64,000 nt of DNA from Siphonodentalium dalli (Eukaryota > Mollusca > Scaphopoda > Gadilida > Siphonodentaliidae). Each line of letters starts with the position of its first letter. The stretch's first letter is position 1. The notes beneath the pieces are model-generated. The model had not been told where the DNA came from. It ran no database searches and saw only the letters and a program-made list of their open reading frames with translations. The position numbers and the translations under genes are program-made. The stretch covers positions 49,140,911 to 49,204,910 of the forward strand of contig CP136066.1 of assembly GCA_032622095.1 (NCBI GenBank), read 5' to 3'. Positions 35,601 to 51,000 of this stretch are shown one piece after another.

Positions 35601-37310
35601 TACATATCATATACATAAATCCACGTGCTTACTGTTGTTCTCCCCTCTCATCAGATACATATCATATACATAATTACACGTGCTTACTGTTGTTCTCCCC
35701 TCTCATCATATACATATCATATACATACATACACGTGCTTACTGTTGTTCTCCCCTCTCATCAGATACATATCATATACATAAATCCACGTGCTTACTGT
35801 TGTTCTCCCCCCTCATCAGATACATATCATATACATAAATCCACGTGCTTACTGTTGTTCTCCCCTCTCATCAGATACATATCATATACATAAATACACG
35901 TGCTTACTGTTGTTCTCCCCTCTCATCAGATACATATCATATACATAAATCCACGTGCTTACTGTTGTTCTCCCCTCTCATCAGATACATATCATATACA
36001 TAAATCCACGTGCTTACTGTTGTTCTCCCCTCTCATCAGATACATATCATATACATAAATCCACGTGCTTACTGTTGTTCTCCCCTCTCATCAGATACAT
36101 ATCATATACATAAATCCACGTGCTTACTGTTGTTCTCCCCTCTCATCAGATACATATCATACATAAATCCACGTGCTTACTGTTGTTCTCCCCTCTCATC
36201 AGATACATATCATATACATACATACACGTGCTTACTGTTGTTCTCCCCCTCATCATACACATATCATATACATACATACACGTGCTTACTGTTGTTCTCC
36301 CCTCTCATCATATACATATCATATACATACATACACGTGCTTACTGTTGTTCTCCCCTCTCATCAGATACATATCATATACATAAATACACGTGCTTACT
36401 GTTGTTCTCCCCTCTCATCAGATACATATCATATACATAAATACACGTGCTTACTGTTGTTCTCCCCTCTCATCATATACATATCATATACATAATTACA
36501 CGTGCTTACTGTTGTTCTCCACTCTCATCAGATACATATCATACATAAATCCACGTGCTTACTGTTGTTCTCCCCTCTCATCAGATACATATCATATACA
36601 TAAATACACGTGCTTACTGTTGTTCTCCCCCCTCATCATATACATACCATATACATAAATCCACGTGCTTACTGTTGTTCTCCCCTGCCATTAGATACAT
36701 ATCATATACATAAATCCACGTGCTTACTGTTGTTCTCCCCTGCCATTAGATACATATCATATACATAAATCCACGTGCTTACTGTTGTTCTCCCCTGCCA
36801 TTAGATACATATCATATACATAAATCCACGTGCTTACTGTTGTTCTCCCCTGCCATTAGATACATATCATATACATAAATCCAAGTGCTTACTGTTGTTC
36901 TCCACTCTCATCATATACATATCATATACATAAATCCACGTGCTTACTGTTGTTCTCCCCTCTCATCAGATACATATCATATACATAAATCCACGTGCTT
37001 ACTGTTGTTCTCCCCTCTCATCAGATACATATCATATACATAAATCCACGTGCTTACTGTTGTTCTCCCCTCTCATCAGATACATATCATACATAAATCC
37101 ACGTGCTTACTGTTGTTCTCCCCTCTCATCAGATACATATCATATACATAAATCCACGTGCTTACTGTTGTTCTCCCCTCTCATCAGATACATATCATAC
37201 ATAAATCCACGTGCTTACTGTTGTTCTCCCCTCTCATCAGATACATATCATACATAAATCCACGTGCTTACTGTTGTTCTCCCCTCTCATCAGATACATA
37301 TCATATACAT
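32610..37310 (+). repeat. 2350-bp tandem duplication within array 1
   Basis: Variant order in about 32,610-34,960 is repeated at 34,960-37,310 with a constant offset of 2350 bp: for example the CTCCCTTCTC unit (33,236 and 35,586), the short CCCCCTCATCATACAC unit (33,894 and 36,244) and the CATACCATATAC unit (34,285 and 36,635). Confidence 0.85.
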
Positions 37311-38088
37311 ACATACACGTGCTTACTGTTGTTCTCCCCCCTCATCATATACATATCATATACATACATACACGTGCTTACTGTTGTTCTCCCCTCTCAT
37401 CATATACATATCATATACATACATACACGTGCTTACTGTTGTTCTCCCCTCTCATCAGATACATATCATATACATAAATCCACGTGCTTACTGTTGTTCT
37501 CCCCTCTCATCAGATACATATCATATACATAAATACACGTGCTTACTGTTGTTCTCCCTCCTCATCATATACATACCATATACATACATACACGTGCTTA
37601 CTGTTGTTCTCCCCTGCCATTAGATACATATCATATACATAAATCCACGTGCTTACTGTTGTTCTCCCCTGCCATTAGATACATATCATATACATAAATC
37701 CAAGTGCTTACTGTTGTTCTCCCCTGCCATTAGATACATATCATATACATAAATACACGTGCTTACTGTTGTTCTCCCCCCTCATCATATACATACCATA
37801 TACATAAATCCACGTGCTTACTGTTGTTCTCCCCTGCCATTAGATACATATCATATACATAAATCCACGTGCTTACTGTTGTTCTCCCCTGCCATTAGAT
37901 ACATATCATATACATAAATCCACGTGCTTACTGTTGTTCTCCCCTGCCATTAGATACATATCATATACATAAATCCAAGTGCTTACTGTTGTTCTCCACT
38001 CTCATCATATACATATCATATACATAAATCCACGTGCTTACTGTTGTTCTCCACTCTCATCAGATACATATAATATACATAAATCCAA

Positions 38089-38310
38089 GTGCTTACTGTT
38101 GTTATCCCCTCTCATCAGATACATATCATATACATAAATCCCCAGCTATGTCATTCTATTATTTTGTTAACACATGCTTACTGTTGTTCTCCCCTCTCAT
38201 CAAATACATATCATATACATAAATCCCCAGCTATGTCGTTCTATTATTGTGTTAACCCATGTAATCTGTTCATGTGCTTACTGTTATTCTCCCCTCTCAT
38301 CAGATACATA
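38089..38310 (+). repeat. Array-edge block copied into the array interior
   Basis: Two units with CCCCAGCTATGTC(A/G)TTCTATTATT and GTTAAC(A/C)CATG in place of the normal unit body. The block matches 62,602-62,820 at an offset of 24,513 bp with one difference seen. At 62,838-62,898 the same text (CCCCAGCACTGTCATTCTAC) is the natural right border of the array. Confidence 0.85.
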
Positions 38311-41300
38311 AATCCAAGTGCTTACTGTTGTTCTCCACTCTCATCATATACATATCATATACATAAATCCACGTGCTTTCTGTTGTTCTCCCCTCTCATC
38401 AGATACATATCATATACATAAATCCACGTGCTTACTGTTGTTCTCCCCTGCCATTAGATACATATCATATACATAAATCCACGTGCTTACTGTTGTTCTC
38501 CCCTCTCATCAGATGCATATCATATACATACATACACGTGCTTACTGTTGTTCTCCCCTCTCATCAGATGCATATCATATACATAAATCCACGTGCTTAC
38601 TGTTGTTCTCCCCTCTCATCAGATACATATCATATACATAAATACACGTGCTTACTGTTGTTCTCCCCTCTCATCAGATACATATCATATACATAAATCC
38701 ACGTGCTTACTGTTGTTCTCCCCCCTCATCATATACATATCATATACATAAATCCACGTGCTTACTGTTGTTCTCCCCTCTCATCAGATACATATCATAT
38801 ACATACATACACGTGCTTACTGTTGTTCTCCACTCTCATCAGATACATATCATATACATAAATCCACGTGCTTACTGTTGTTCCCCCCTCTCATCAGATA
38901 CATATCATATACATAAATCCACGTGCTTACTGTTGTTCGCCCCTCGCATCATATACATATCATATACATAAATCCAAGTGCTTACTGTTGTTCCCCCCTC
39001 TCATCAGATACATATCATATACATAAATACACGTGCTTACTGTTGTTCTCCCCTCTCATCAGATGCATATCATATGCATAAATCCATGTGCTTACTGTTG
39101 TTCTCCCCTCTCATCAGATGCATATCATATACATAAATCCACGTGCTTACTGTTGTTCGCCCCTCGCATCATATACATATCATATACATAAATCCAAGTG
39201 CTTACTGTTGTTCCCCCCTCTCATCAGATACATATCATATACATAAATACACGTGCTTACTGTTGTTCTCCCCTCTCATCAGATGCATATCAAATACATA
39301 AATCCACGTGCTTACTGTTGTTCTCCCCTCTCATCATATACATATCATATACATAAATACACGTGCTTACTGTTGTTCCCCCCTCTCATCAGATACATAT
39401 CATATACATAAATCCACGTGCTTACTGTTGTTCTCCCCTCTCATCAGATGCATATCATATACATAAATACACGTGCTTACTGTTGTTCTCCCCTCTCATC
39501 AGATGCATATCATATACATAAATCCACGTGCTTACTGTTGTTCTCCACTCTCATCAGATACATATCATATACATAAATACACGTGCTTACTGTTGTTCTC
39601 CCCTCTCATCAGATGCATATCATATACATACATACACGTGCTTACTGTTGTTCTCCCCCCTCATTAGATACATATCATATACATAAATACACGTGCTTAC
39701 TGTTGTTCTCCCCTCTCATCAGATGCATATCATACATAAATCCACGTGCTTACTGTTGTTCTCCACTCTCATCAGATACATATCATATACATAAATACAC
39801 GTGCTTACTGTTGTTCTCCCCCCTCATTAGATACATATCATATACATAAATACACGTGCTTACTGTTGTTCTCCCCTCTCATCAGATGCATATCATACAT
39901 AAATCCACGTGCTTACTGTTGTTCTCCACTCTCATCAGATACATATCATATACATAAATACACGTGCTTACTGTTGTTCTCCCCTCTCATCATATACATA
40001 TAATATACATAAATCCACGTGCTTACTGTTGTTCTCCCCTCTCATCAGATGCATATCATATACATAAATACACGTGCTTACTGTTGTTCTCCCCCCTCAT
40101 CAGATACATATCATATGCATACATACACGTGCTTACTGTTGTTCTCCCCTCTCATCAGATGCATATCATATACATAAATCCACGTGCTTACTGTTGTTCT
40201 CCCCCCTCATCAGATGCATATCATATACATAAATCCACGTGCTTACTGTTGTTCTCCCCTCTCATCAGATACATATCATATACATAAATCCACGTGCTTA
40301 CTGTTGTTCTCCCCTCTCATCAGATACATATCATATACATAAATCCACGTGCTTACTGTTGTTCTCCCCCCTCATCAGATACATATCATATACATAAATC
40401 CACGTGCTTACTGTTGTTCTCCACTCTCATCAGATACATATCATATACATAAATACACGTGCTTACTGTTGTTCTCCCCCTCATCAGATACATATCATAT
40501 ACATAATTACACGTGCTTACGGTTGTTCTCCCCTCTCATCAGATGCATATCATATACATACATACACGTGCTTACTGTTGTTCTCCACTCTCATCAGATA
40601 CATATCATATACATACATACACGTGCTTACTGTTGTTCTCCCCCCTCATCAGATACATATCATATACATAAATACACGTGCTTACTGTTGTTCTCCCCTC
40701 TCATCATATACATATCATATACATGAATACACGTGCTTACTGTTGTTCTCCCCTCTCATCATATACATATCATATACATACATACACGTGCTTACTGTTG
40801 TTCTCCCCTCTCATCAGATACATATAATATACATGAATACACGTGCTTACTGTTGTTCTCCCCCCTCATCATATACATATCATATACATACATACACGTG
40901 CTTACTGTTGTTCTCCCCTCTCATCAGATACATATCATATACATACATACACGTGCTTACTGTTGTTCTCCCCTCTCATCAGATACATATCATATACATA
41001 ATTACACGTGCTTACGGTTGTTCTCCCCTCTCATCAGATGCATATCATATACATACATACACGTGCTTACTGTTGTTCTCCACTCTCATCAGATACATAT
41101 CATATACATACATACACGTGCTTACTGTTGTTCTCCCCCCTCATCAGATACATATCATATACATACACGTGCTTACTGTTGTTCTCCCCTCTCATCAGAT
41201 ACATATCATATACATAAATACACGTGCTTACTGTTGTTCTCCCCTCTCATCATATACATATCATATACATGAATACACGTGCTTACTGTTGTTCTCCCCT

Positions 41301-42215
41301 CTCATCATATACATATCATATACATACATACACGTGCTTACTGTTGTTCTCCCCTCTCATCAGATACATATAATATACATACATACACGTGCTTACTGTT
41401 GTTCTCCACTCTCATCAGATACATATCATATACATACATACACGTGCTTACTGTTGTTCTCCCCCCTCATCAGATACATATCATATACATACATACACGT
41501 GCTTACTGTTGGTCTCCCCTCTCATCAGATACATATCATATACATAATTACACGTGCTTACGGTTGTTCTCCCCTCTCATCAGATGCATATCATATACAT
41601 ACATACACGTGCTTACTGTTGTTCTCCCCCTCATCAGATACATATCATATACATAAATCCACGTGCTTACTGTTGTTCTCCCCCCTCATCAGATACATAT
41701 CATATACATAAATCCACGTGCTTACTGTTGTTCTCCCCTCTCATCAGATACATATCATATACATAAATCCACGTGCTTACTGTTGTTCTCCACTCTCATC
41801 AGATACATATCATATACATAAATCCACGTGCTTACTGTTGTTCTCCCCTCTCATCAGATACATATCATATACATACATACACGTGCTTACTGTTGTTCTC
41901 CCCTCTCATCAGATACATATCATATACATAAATCCACGTGCTTACTGTTGTTCTCCACTCTCATCAGATACATATCATATACATAAATCCACGTGCTTAC
42001 TGTTGTTCTCCCCTCTCATCAGATACATATCATACATAAATCCAGATGCATATCATATACATAATTACACGTGCTTACTGTTGTTCTCCCCTCTCATCAG
42101 ATACATATCATATACATAAATCCAGATGCATATCATATACATAATTACACGTGCTTACTGTTGTTCTCCCCCCTCATCAGATACATACCATATACATAAT
42201 TACACGTGCTTACTG

Positions 42216-42233
42216 GAGAACAACAGTAAGCAC
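42216..42233 (-). repeat. Inverted 18-nt piece of the minisatellite unit
   Basis: Exact reverse complement of GTGCTTACTGTTGTTCTC from the unit, placed head-on to the last unit of array 1. GTGCTTACTG (42206-42215) and CAGTAAGCAC (42224-42233) form a perfect 10-bp stem with an 8-nt loop. Confidence 0.9.
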
Positions 42234-43361
42234 TTAACTCCCGAAACCATATATGAAATAACAGATTGCTTTATATCTGTTATAGACCAGAGGTGTACCT
42301 GATGAGCTGCTGTGGCCAAACATTTTTTGATAGGACCAACTTTCGGTACAAAAATATGATTTCGGAACGGACTTAGTAAACATTTTCCAAACAATTGATT
42401 CCTTCTGTGTTATCAAGCTAATACGATAAGTCAAAAAATAAACACTAAAAAACATATACATAAACATACCACCAGAAAAGGTGTGCCATTTATAATAAGG
42501 TTTATAAAATCAAAATATATAATATCTGACAGCGATAAACTGTTGCTGTTTGTATGCATCTATGGAAACCATTTAACTCTATCCATATATTTATGAATTT
42601 ACTAACAATTGTCATCCTATAGGCAACGATAACCCTTAACGATATTATGAGTAACTGCTCGTCCAATAAGAGACGATAACCTTCAACTATATATAGTTTG
42701 CCCAAATTATCATATCTGACATACACGTTAACATGTTGGCATAGAACTTAACTAATGGGAAAGGAGTGATATACATTATAACTGTAAGATGTGCGACGTA
42801 TACATCATACATAAATGGGGAGGGTTACTATGCATCATAACTATGGATGGAAATGCGGTAATGTAGGTCATAAACATATATTTGGGAATTTGCAAACATT
42901 ATCCATACATCTAATATACTACGATGACCTTTAACTATATTTATCGGGACCTACATGTGTATATTCTCATCCAATGCACACTACGATGACCTTTAACTAT
43001 ATTTATCGGGAACTACAGGTATATATACTCATCCAATGCATGCTACGATGACCTTTATCTATATTTGTGTAACTATGGGTGTGTAACTTCTCTGTATACT
43101 CAATATATACATGTATATGCCTTATACTATTATCGCATAATTAAAACTTCACATAACCGGTGAATAATCAACCGTTCTACTATCCTAACTGTTTTTGTTG
43201 ACTTTTAGATAGCCGTGGGTTCACGCCTTCCGGTTACCAGTCGATGCATCACGCGGGTTTTCATCTGCCTGCTCGGTGTGTCGGTGTGGTGCTTGCGGAC
43301 CTTGCCAATAAGTTATCATTCCTGACATCCCCTTTGGCATAATTGCCATGAACCATAAAAC
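42234..43361. other. 1.13-kb non-satellite island inside the minisatellite
   Basis: AT-rich, unrelated to the 55-bp unit. A ~60-bp tandem repeat, about three copies of CTACGATGACCTTTAACTAT plus TTTATCGGGA and CTCATCCAATGCA, spans 42,911-43,085, with looser relatives upstream (ACGATAACC-TTAAC near 42,630 and 42,675). Minus-strand ORFs of 64-77 residues have no recognisable domain. No target duplication or terminal repeat was found at the borders. Confidence 0.6.
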
Positions 43362-44149
43362 ATATACATAAATCCACGTGCTTACTGTTGTTCTCCCCTC
43401 TCATCATATACATATCATATACATAAATCCACGTGCTTACTGTTGTTCTCCCCTCTCATCATATACATATCATATACATAAATACACGTGCTTACTGTTG
43501 TTCTCCCCTCTCATCAGATGCATATCATATACATAATTACACGTGCTTACTGTTGTTCTCCCCTCTCATCAGATGCATATAATATACATAAATACACGTG
43601 CTTACTGTTGTTCTCCCCTCTCATCAGATGCATATCATATACATAAATCCACGTGCTTACTGTTGTTCTCCCCTCTCATCATATACATATCATATACATA
43701 ATTACACGTGCTTACTGTTGTTCTCCCCTCTCATCAGATGCATATAATATACATAATTACACGTGCTTACTGTTGTTCTCCCCTCTCATCAGATGCATAT
43801 AATATACATAATTACACGTGCTTACTGTTGTTCTCCCCTCTCATCAGATGCATATAATATACATAAATACACGTGCTTACTGTTGTTCTCCCCTCTCATC
43901 ATATACATATCATATACATAAATCCACGTGCTTACTGTTGTTCTCCCCTCTCATCAGATACATATCATATACATAATTACACGTGCTTACTGTTGTTCTC
44001 CCCTCTCATCAGATACATATCACACATAAATCCACGTGCTTACTGTTGTTCTCCCCTCTCATCAGATACATATCATATACATACATACACGTGCTTACTG
44101 TTGTTCTCCCCCCTCATCAGATACATATCATATACATAAATACACGTGC

Positions 44150-45010
44150 TTACTGTTGTTCTCCCCTCTCATCAGATACATATCATATACATACATACAC
44201 GTGCTTACTGTTGTTCTCCCCTCTCATCAGATACATATCATATACATACATACACGTGCTTACTGTTGTTCTCCCCTCTCATCAGATACATATCATATAC
44301 ATACATACACGTGCTTACTGTTGTTCTCCCCTCTCATCAGATACATATCATATACATACATACACGTGCTTACTGTTGTTCTCCCCTCTCATCAGATACA
44401 TATCATATACATACATACACGTGCTTACTGTTGTTCTCCCCTCTCATCAGATACATATCATATACATACATACACGTGCTTACTGTTGTTCTCCCCTCTC
44501 ATCAGATACATATCATATACATACATACACGTGCTTACTGTTGTTCTCCCCTCTCATCAGATACATATCATATACATACATACACGTGCTTACTGTTGTT
44601 CTCCCCTCTCATCAGATACATATCATATACATACATACACGTGCTTACTGTTGTTCTCCCCTCTCATCAGATACATATCATATACATACATACACGTGCT
44701 TACTGTTGTTCTCCCCTCTCATCAGATACATATCATATACATACATACACGTGCTTACTGTTGTTCTCCCCTCTCATCAGATACATATCATATACATACA
44801 TACACGTGCTTACTGTTGTTCTCCCCTCTCATCAGATACATATCATATACATACATACACGTGCTTACTGTTGTTCTCCCCTCTCATCAGATACATATCA
44901 TATACATACATACACGTGCTTACTGTTGTTCTCCCCTCTCATCAGATACATATCATATACATACATACACGTGCTTACTGTTGTTCTCCCCTCTCATCAG
45001 ATACATATCA
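44150..45010 (+). repeat. Homogenised run of ~15 near-identical 55-bp units
   Basis: Every unit has the CATACATACACG junction and CTCTCATCAGATACATATC body with hardly any change. The ACATACAT form removes the TAA of ACATAAAT, so all three forward frames stay open for about 1 kb at once (43983-45074, 44036-45019, 44146-45129). This marks a recent local amplification and not a gene. Confidence 0.9.
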
Positions 45011-48000
45011 TATACATAAATACACGTGCTTACTGTTGTTCTCCCCTCTCATCAGATACATATCATATACATAAATACACGTGCTTACTGTTGTTCTCCC
45101 CTCTCATCAGATACATATCATATACATAAATACACGTGCTTACTGTTGTTCTCCCCTCTCATCAGATGCATATAATATGCATAATTACACGTGCTTACTG
45201 TTGTTCTCCCCTCTCATCAGATGCATATAATATACATAAATACACGTGCTTACTGTTGTTCTCCCCTCTCATCATATACATATCATATACATACATACAC
45301 GTGCTTACTGTTGTTCTCCCCTCTCATCAGATACATATCATATACATAAATACACGTGCTTACTGTTGTTCTCCCCTCTCATCATATACATATCATATAC
45401 ATAATTACACGTGCTTACTGTTGTTCTCCCCTCTCATCAGATGCATATAATATACATAATTACACGTGCTTACTGTTGTTCTCCCCTCTCATCAGATGCA
45501 TATAATATACATAAATACACGTGCTTACTGTTGTTCTCCCCTCTCATCATATACATATCATATACATACATACACGTGCTTACTGTTGTTCTCCCCTCTC
45601 ATCATATACATATCATATACATACATACACGTGCTTACTGTTGTTCTCCCCTCTCATCAGATACATATCATATACATAAATACACGTGCTTACTGTTGTT
45701 CTCCCCTCTCATCATATACATATCATATACATAATTACACGTGCTTACTGTTGTTCTCCCCTCTCATCAGATACATATAATATACATAATTACACGTGCT
45801 TACTGTTGTTCTCCCCTCTCATCAGATGCATATAATATACATAAATACACGTGCTTACTGTTGTTCTCCCCTCTCATCATATACATATCATATACATACA
45901 TACACGTGCTTACTGTTGTTCTCCCCTCTCATCAGATACATATCATATACATAAATACACGTGCTTACTGTTGTTCTCCCCTCTCATCAGATGCATATCA
46001 TATACATAAATACACGTGCTTACTGTTGTTCTCCCCTCTCATCAGATGCATATCATATACATAAATACACGTGCTTACTGTTGTTCTCCCCTCTCATCAG
46101 ATGCATATAATATACATAAATACACGTGCTTACTGTTGTTCTCCCCTCTCATCATATACATATCATATACATACATACACGTGCTTACTGTTGTTCTCCC
46201 CTCTCATCAGATACATATCATATACATAAATACACGTGCTTACTGTTGTTCTCCCCTCTCATCAGATGCATATCATATACATAAATACACGTGCTTACTG
46301 TTGTTCTCCCCTCTCATCAGATGCATATCATATACATAAATCCACGTGCTTACTGTTGTTCTCCCCTCTCATCATATACATATCATATACATAATTACAC
46401 GTGCTTACTGTTGTTCTCCCCTCTCATCATATACATATCATATACATAATTACACGTGCTTACTGTTGTTCTCCCCTCTCATCAGATGCATATAATATAC
46501 ATAAATACACGTGCTTACTGTTGTTCTCCCCTCTCATCAGATACATATCATATACATAAATCCACGTGCTTACTGTTGTTCTCCCCTCTCATCATATACA
46601 TATCATATACATAATTACACGTGCTTACTGTTGTTCTCCCCTCTCATCATATACATATCATATACATAATTACACGTGCTTACTGTTGTTCTCCCCTCTC
46701 ATCAGATGCATATAATATACATAAATACACGTGCTTACTGTTGTTCTCCCCTCTCATCAGATGCATATCATATACATAAATCCACGTGCTTACTGTTGTT
46801 CTCCCCTCTCATCAGATGCATATCATATACATAAATACACGTGCTTACTGTTGTTCTCCCCTCTCATCATATACATATCATATACATACATACACGTGCT
46901 TACTGTTGTTCTCCCCTCTCATCAGATACATATCATATACATAAATACACGTGCTTACTGTTGTTCTCCCCTCTCATCAGATGCATATCATATACATAAA
47001 TACACGTGCTTACTGTTGTTCTCCCCTCTCATCAGATGCATATCATATACATAAATCCACGTGCTTACTGTTGTTCTCCCCTCTCATCAGATACATATCA
47101 TATACATAAATACACGTGCTTACTGTTGTTCTCCCCTCTCATCAGATGCATATCATATACATAAATACACGTGCTTACTGTTGTTCTCCCCTCTCATCAG
47201 ATGCATATCATATACATAAATCCACGTGCTTACTGTTGTTCTCCCCTCTCATCATATACATATCATATACATAATTACACGTGCTTACTGTTGTTCTCCC
47301 CTCTCATCATATACATATCATATACATAATTACACGTGCTTACTGTTGTTCTCCCCTCTCATCATATACATATCATATACATAATTACACGTGCTTACTG
47401 TTGTTCTCCCCTCTCATCAGATGCATATAATATACATAAATACACGTGCTTACTGTTGTTCTCCCCTCTCATCATATACATATCATATACATAAATCCAC
47501 GTGCTTACTGTTGTTCTCCCCTCTCATCATATACATATCATATACATAATTACACGTGCTTACTGTTGTTCTCCCCTCTCATCATATACATATCATATAC
47601 ATAATTACACGTGCTTACTGTTGTTCTCCCCTCTCATCAGATGCATATAATATACATAAATACACGTGCTTACTGTTGTTCTCCCCTCTCATCAGATGCA
47701 TATCATATACATAAATCCACGTGCTTACTGTTGTTCTCCCCTCTCATCATATACATATCATATACATAATTACACGTGCTTACTGTTGTTCTCCACTCTC
47801 ATCATATACATATCATATACATAATTACACGTGCTTACTGTTGTTCTCCCCTCTCATCATATACATATCATATACATAATTACACGTGCTTACTGTTGTT
47901 CTCCCCTCTCATCATATACATATCATATACATAATTACACGTGCTTACTGTTGTTCTCCCCTCTCATCATATACATATCATATACATAATTACACGTGCT

Positions 48001-51000
48001 TACTGTTGTTCTCCCCTCTCATCAGATGCATATAATATACATAAATACACGTGCTTACTGTTGTTCTCCCCTCTCATCAGATGCATATCATATACATAAA
48101 TCCACGTGCTTACTGTTGTTCTCCCCTCTCATCATATACATATCATATACATAATTACACGTGCTTACTGTTGTTCTCCCCTCTCATCATATACATATCA
48201 TATACATAATTACACGTGCTTACTGTTGTTCTCCCCTCTCATCAGATGCATATAATATACATAAATACACGTGCTTACTGTTGTTCTCCCCTCTCATCAG
48301 ATGCATATCATATACATAAATCCACGTGCTTACTGTTGTTCTCCCCTCTCATCATATACATATCATATACATAATTACACGTGCTTACTGTTGTTCTCCA
48401 CTCTCATCATATACATATCATATACATAATTACACGTGCTTACTGTTGTTCTCCCCTCTCATCATATACATATCATATACATAATTACACGTGCTTACTG
48501 TTGTTCTCCCCTCTCATCATATACATATCATATACATAATTACACGTGCTTACTGTTGTTCTCCCCTCTCATCATATACATATCATATACATAATTACAC
48601 GTGCTTACTGTTGTTCTCCCCTCTCATCATATACATATCATATACATAATTACACGTGCTTACTGTTGTTCTCCCCTCTCATCAGATGCATACCATATAC
48701 ATAATTACACGTGCTTACTGTTGTTCTCTCCTCTCATCAGATGCATATAATATACATAAATACACGTGCTTACTGTTGTTCTCCCCTCTCATCAGATGCA
48801 TATCATATACATAAATCCACGTGCTTACTGTTGTTCTCCCCTCTCATCATATACATATCATATACATAAATACACGTGCTTACTGTTGTTCTCCCCTCTC
48901 ATCAGATGCATATCATATACATGAATACACGTGCTTACTGTTGTTCTCCCCTCTCATCAGATGCATATCATATACATAAATCCACGTGCTTACTGTTGTT
49001 CTCCCCTCTCATCATATACATATCATATACATAAATCCACGTGCTTACTGTTGTTATCCCCTCTCATCATATACATATCATATACATAAATCCACGTGCT
49101 TACTGTTGTTCTCCCCTCTCATCATATACATATCATATACATAAATACACGTGCTTACTGTTGTTCTCCCCTCTCATCAGATACATATCATACATAAATC
49201 CACGTGCTTACTGTTGTTCTCCCCTCTCATCAGATACATATAATATACATACATACACGTGCTTACTGTTGTTCTCCCCTCTCATCATATACATATCATA
49301 TACATAAATACACGTGCTTACTGTTGTTCTCCCCTCTCATCAGATGCATATCATATACATAAATACACGTGCTTACTGTTGTTCTCCCCTGCCATTAGAT
49401 ACATATCATACATAAATCCACGTGCTTACTGTTGTTCTCCCCCCTCATCAGATACATATCATATACATACATACACGTGCTTACTGTTGTTCTCCCCTCT
49501 CATCAGATACATATCATATACATAAATACACGTGCTTACTGTTGTTCTCCCCCCTCATCAGATACATATCATATACATGAATACACGTGCTTACTGTTGT
49601 TCTCCCCTCTCATCAGATACATATCATATACATACATACACGTGCTTACTGTTGTTCTCCCCCTCATCAGATACATATCATATACATACATACACGTGCT
49701 TACTGTTGTTCTCCCCTCTCATCAGATACATATCATATACATAAATACACGTGCTTACTGTTGTTCTCCCCTCTCATCAGATACATATCATATACATGAA
49801 TACACGTGCTTACTGTTGTTCTCCCCTCTCATCAGATACATATCATATACATACATACACGTGCTTACTGTTGTTCTCCCCCTCATCAGATGCATATCAT
49901 ATACATACATACACGTGCTTACTGTTGTTCTCCACTCTCATCATATACATATCATATACATAATTACACGTGCTTACTGTTGTTCTCCCTCTCATCATAT
50001 ACATATAATATACATAAATACACGTGCTTACTGTTGTTCTCCCCTCTCATCAGATACATATCATATACATAAATCCACGTGCTTACTGTTGTTCTCCCCT
50101 CTCATCATATACATATCATATACATAAATACACGTGCTTACTGTTGTTCTCCCTCTCATCAGATACATATCATACATAATTACACGTGCTTACTGTTGTT
50201 CTCCCTCTCATCAGATACATATCATATACATAAATACACGTGCTTACTGTTGTTCTCCCCTCTCATCAGATACATATCATATACATAAATACACGTGCTT
50301 ACTGTTGTTCTCCCCCCTCATCAGATACATATCATATACATAATTACACGTGCTTACTGTTGTTCTCCACTCTCATCAGATACATATCATATACATAAAT
50401 ACACGTGCTTACTGTTGTTCTCCCCTCTCATCAGATACATATCATATACATAATTACACGTGCTTACTGTTGTTCTCCACTCTCATCAGATACATATCAT
50501 ATACATAAATACACGTGCTTACTGTTGTTCTCCCCTCTCATCAGATACATATCATATACATAAATCCACGTGCTTACTGTTGTTCTCCACTCTCATCAGA
50601 TACATATCATATACATAAATCCACGTGCTTACTGTTGTTCTCCCCTCTCATCAGATACATATCATATACATAAATCCACGTGCTTACTGTTGTTCTCCCC
50701 TCTCATCATATACATACCATATACATAAAGCCACGTGCTTACTGTTGTTCTCCCCTCTCATCAGATACATATCATATACATAAATACACGTGCTTACTGT
50801 TGTTCTCCCCTCTCATCATATACATATCATATACATAAATACACGTGATTACTGTTGTTCTCCCCTCTCATCAGATACATATCATATACATAAATCCACG
50901 TGCTTACTGTTGTTCTCCCCTCTCATCATATACATATCATATACATAAATCCACGTGCTTACTGTTGTTCTCCCCTCTCATCATATACATATCATACATA

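Larger units (their letters stand above)
30873..42215 (+). repeat. 55-bp minisatellite, array 1 (11.3 kb)
   Basis: The unit reads CACGTGCTTACTGTTGTTCT, then CCCCTCTCATCAGATACATA, then TCATATACATAAATC (55 bp). Frequent variants drop TA in TCATACATA (53 bp), swap CAGAT for CATAT, TACAT for TGCAT, AAATCC for AAATAC, AATTAC or ACATAC, and CTCTCATCAG for CTGCCATTAG. Array 1 holds about 205 units. No spacers, so this is a satellite and not CRISPR. All + strand ORFs in it are frame readings of the unit. Confidence 0.95.

Noticed and set aside
40404-41711. 435-residue ORF in the minisatellite (and many 60-363 residue relatives)
   Set aside because: It is the 55-bp unit read through in rotating frames; overlapping ORFs in the other forward frames read the same peptide, and openness depends only on which junction variant is present.
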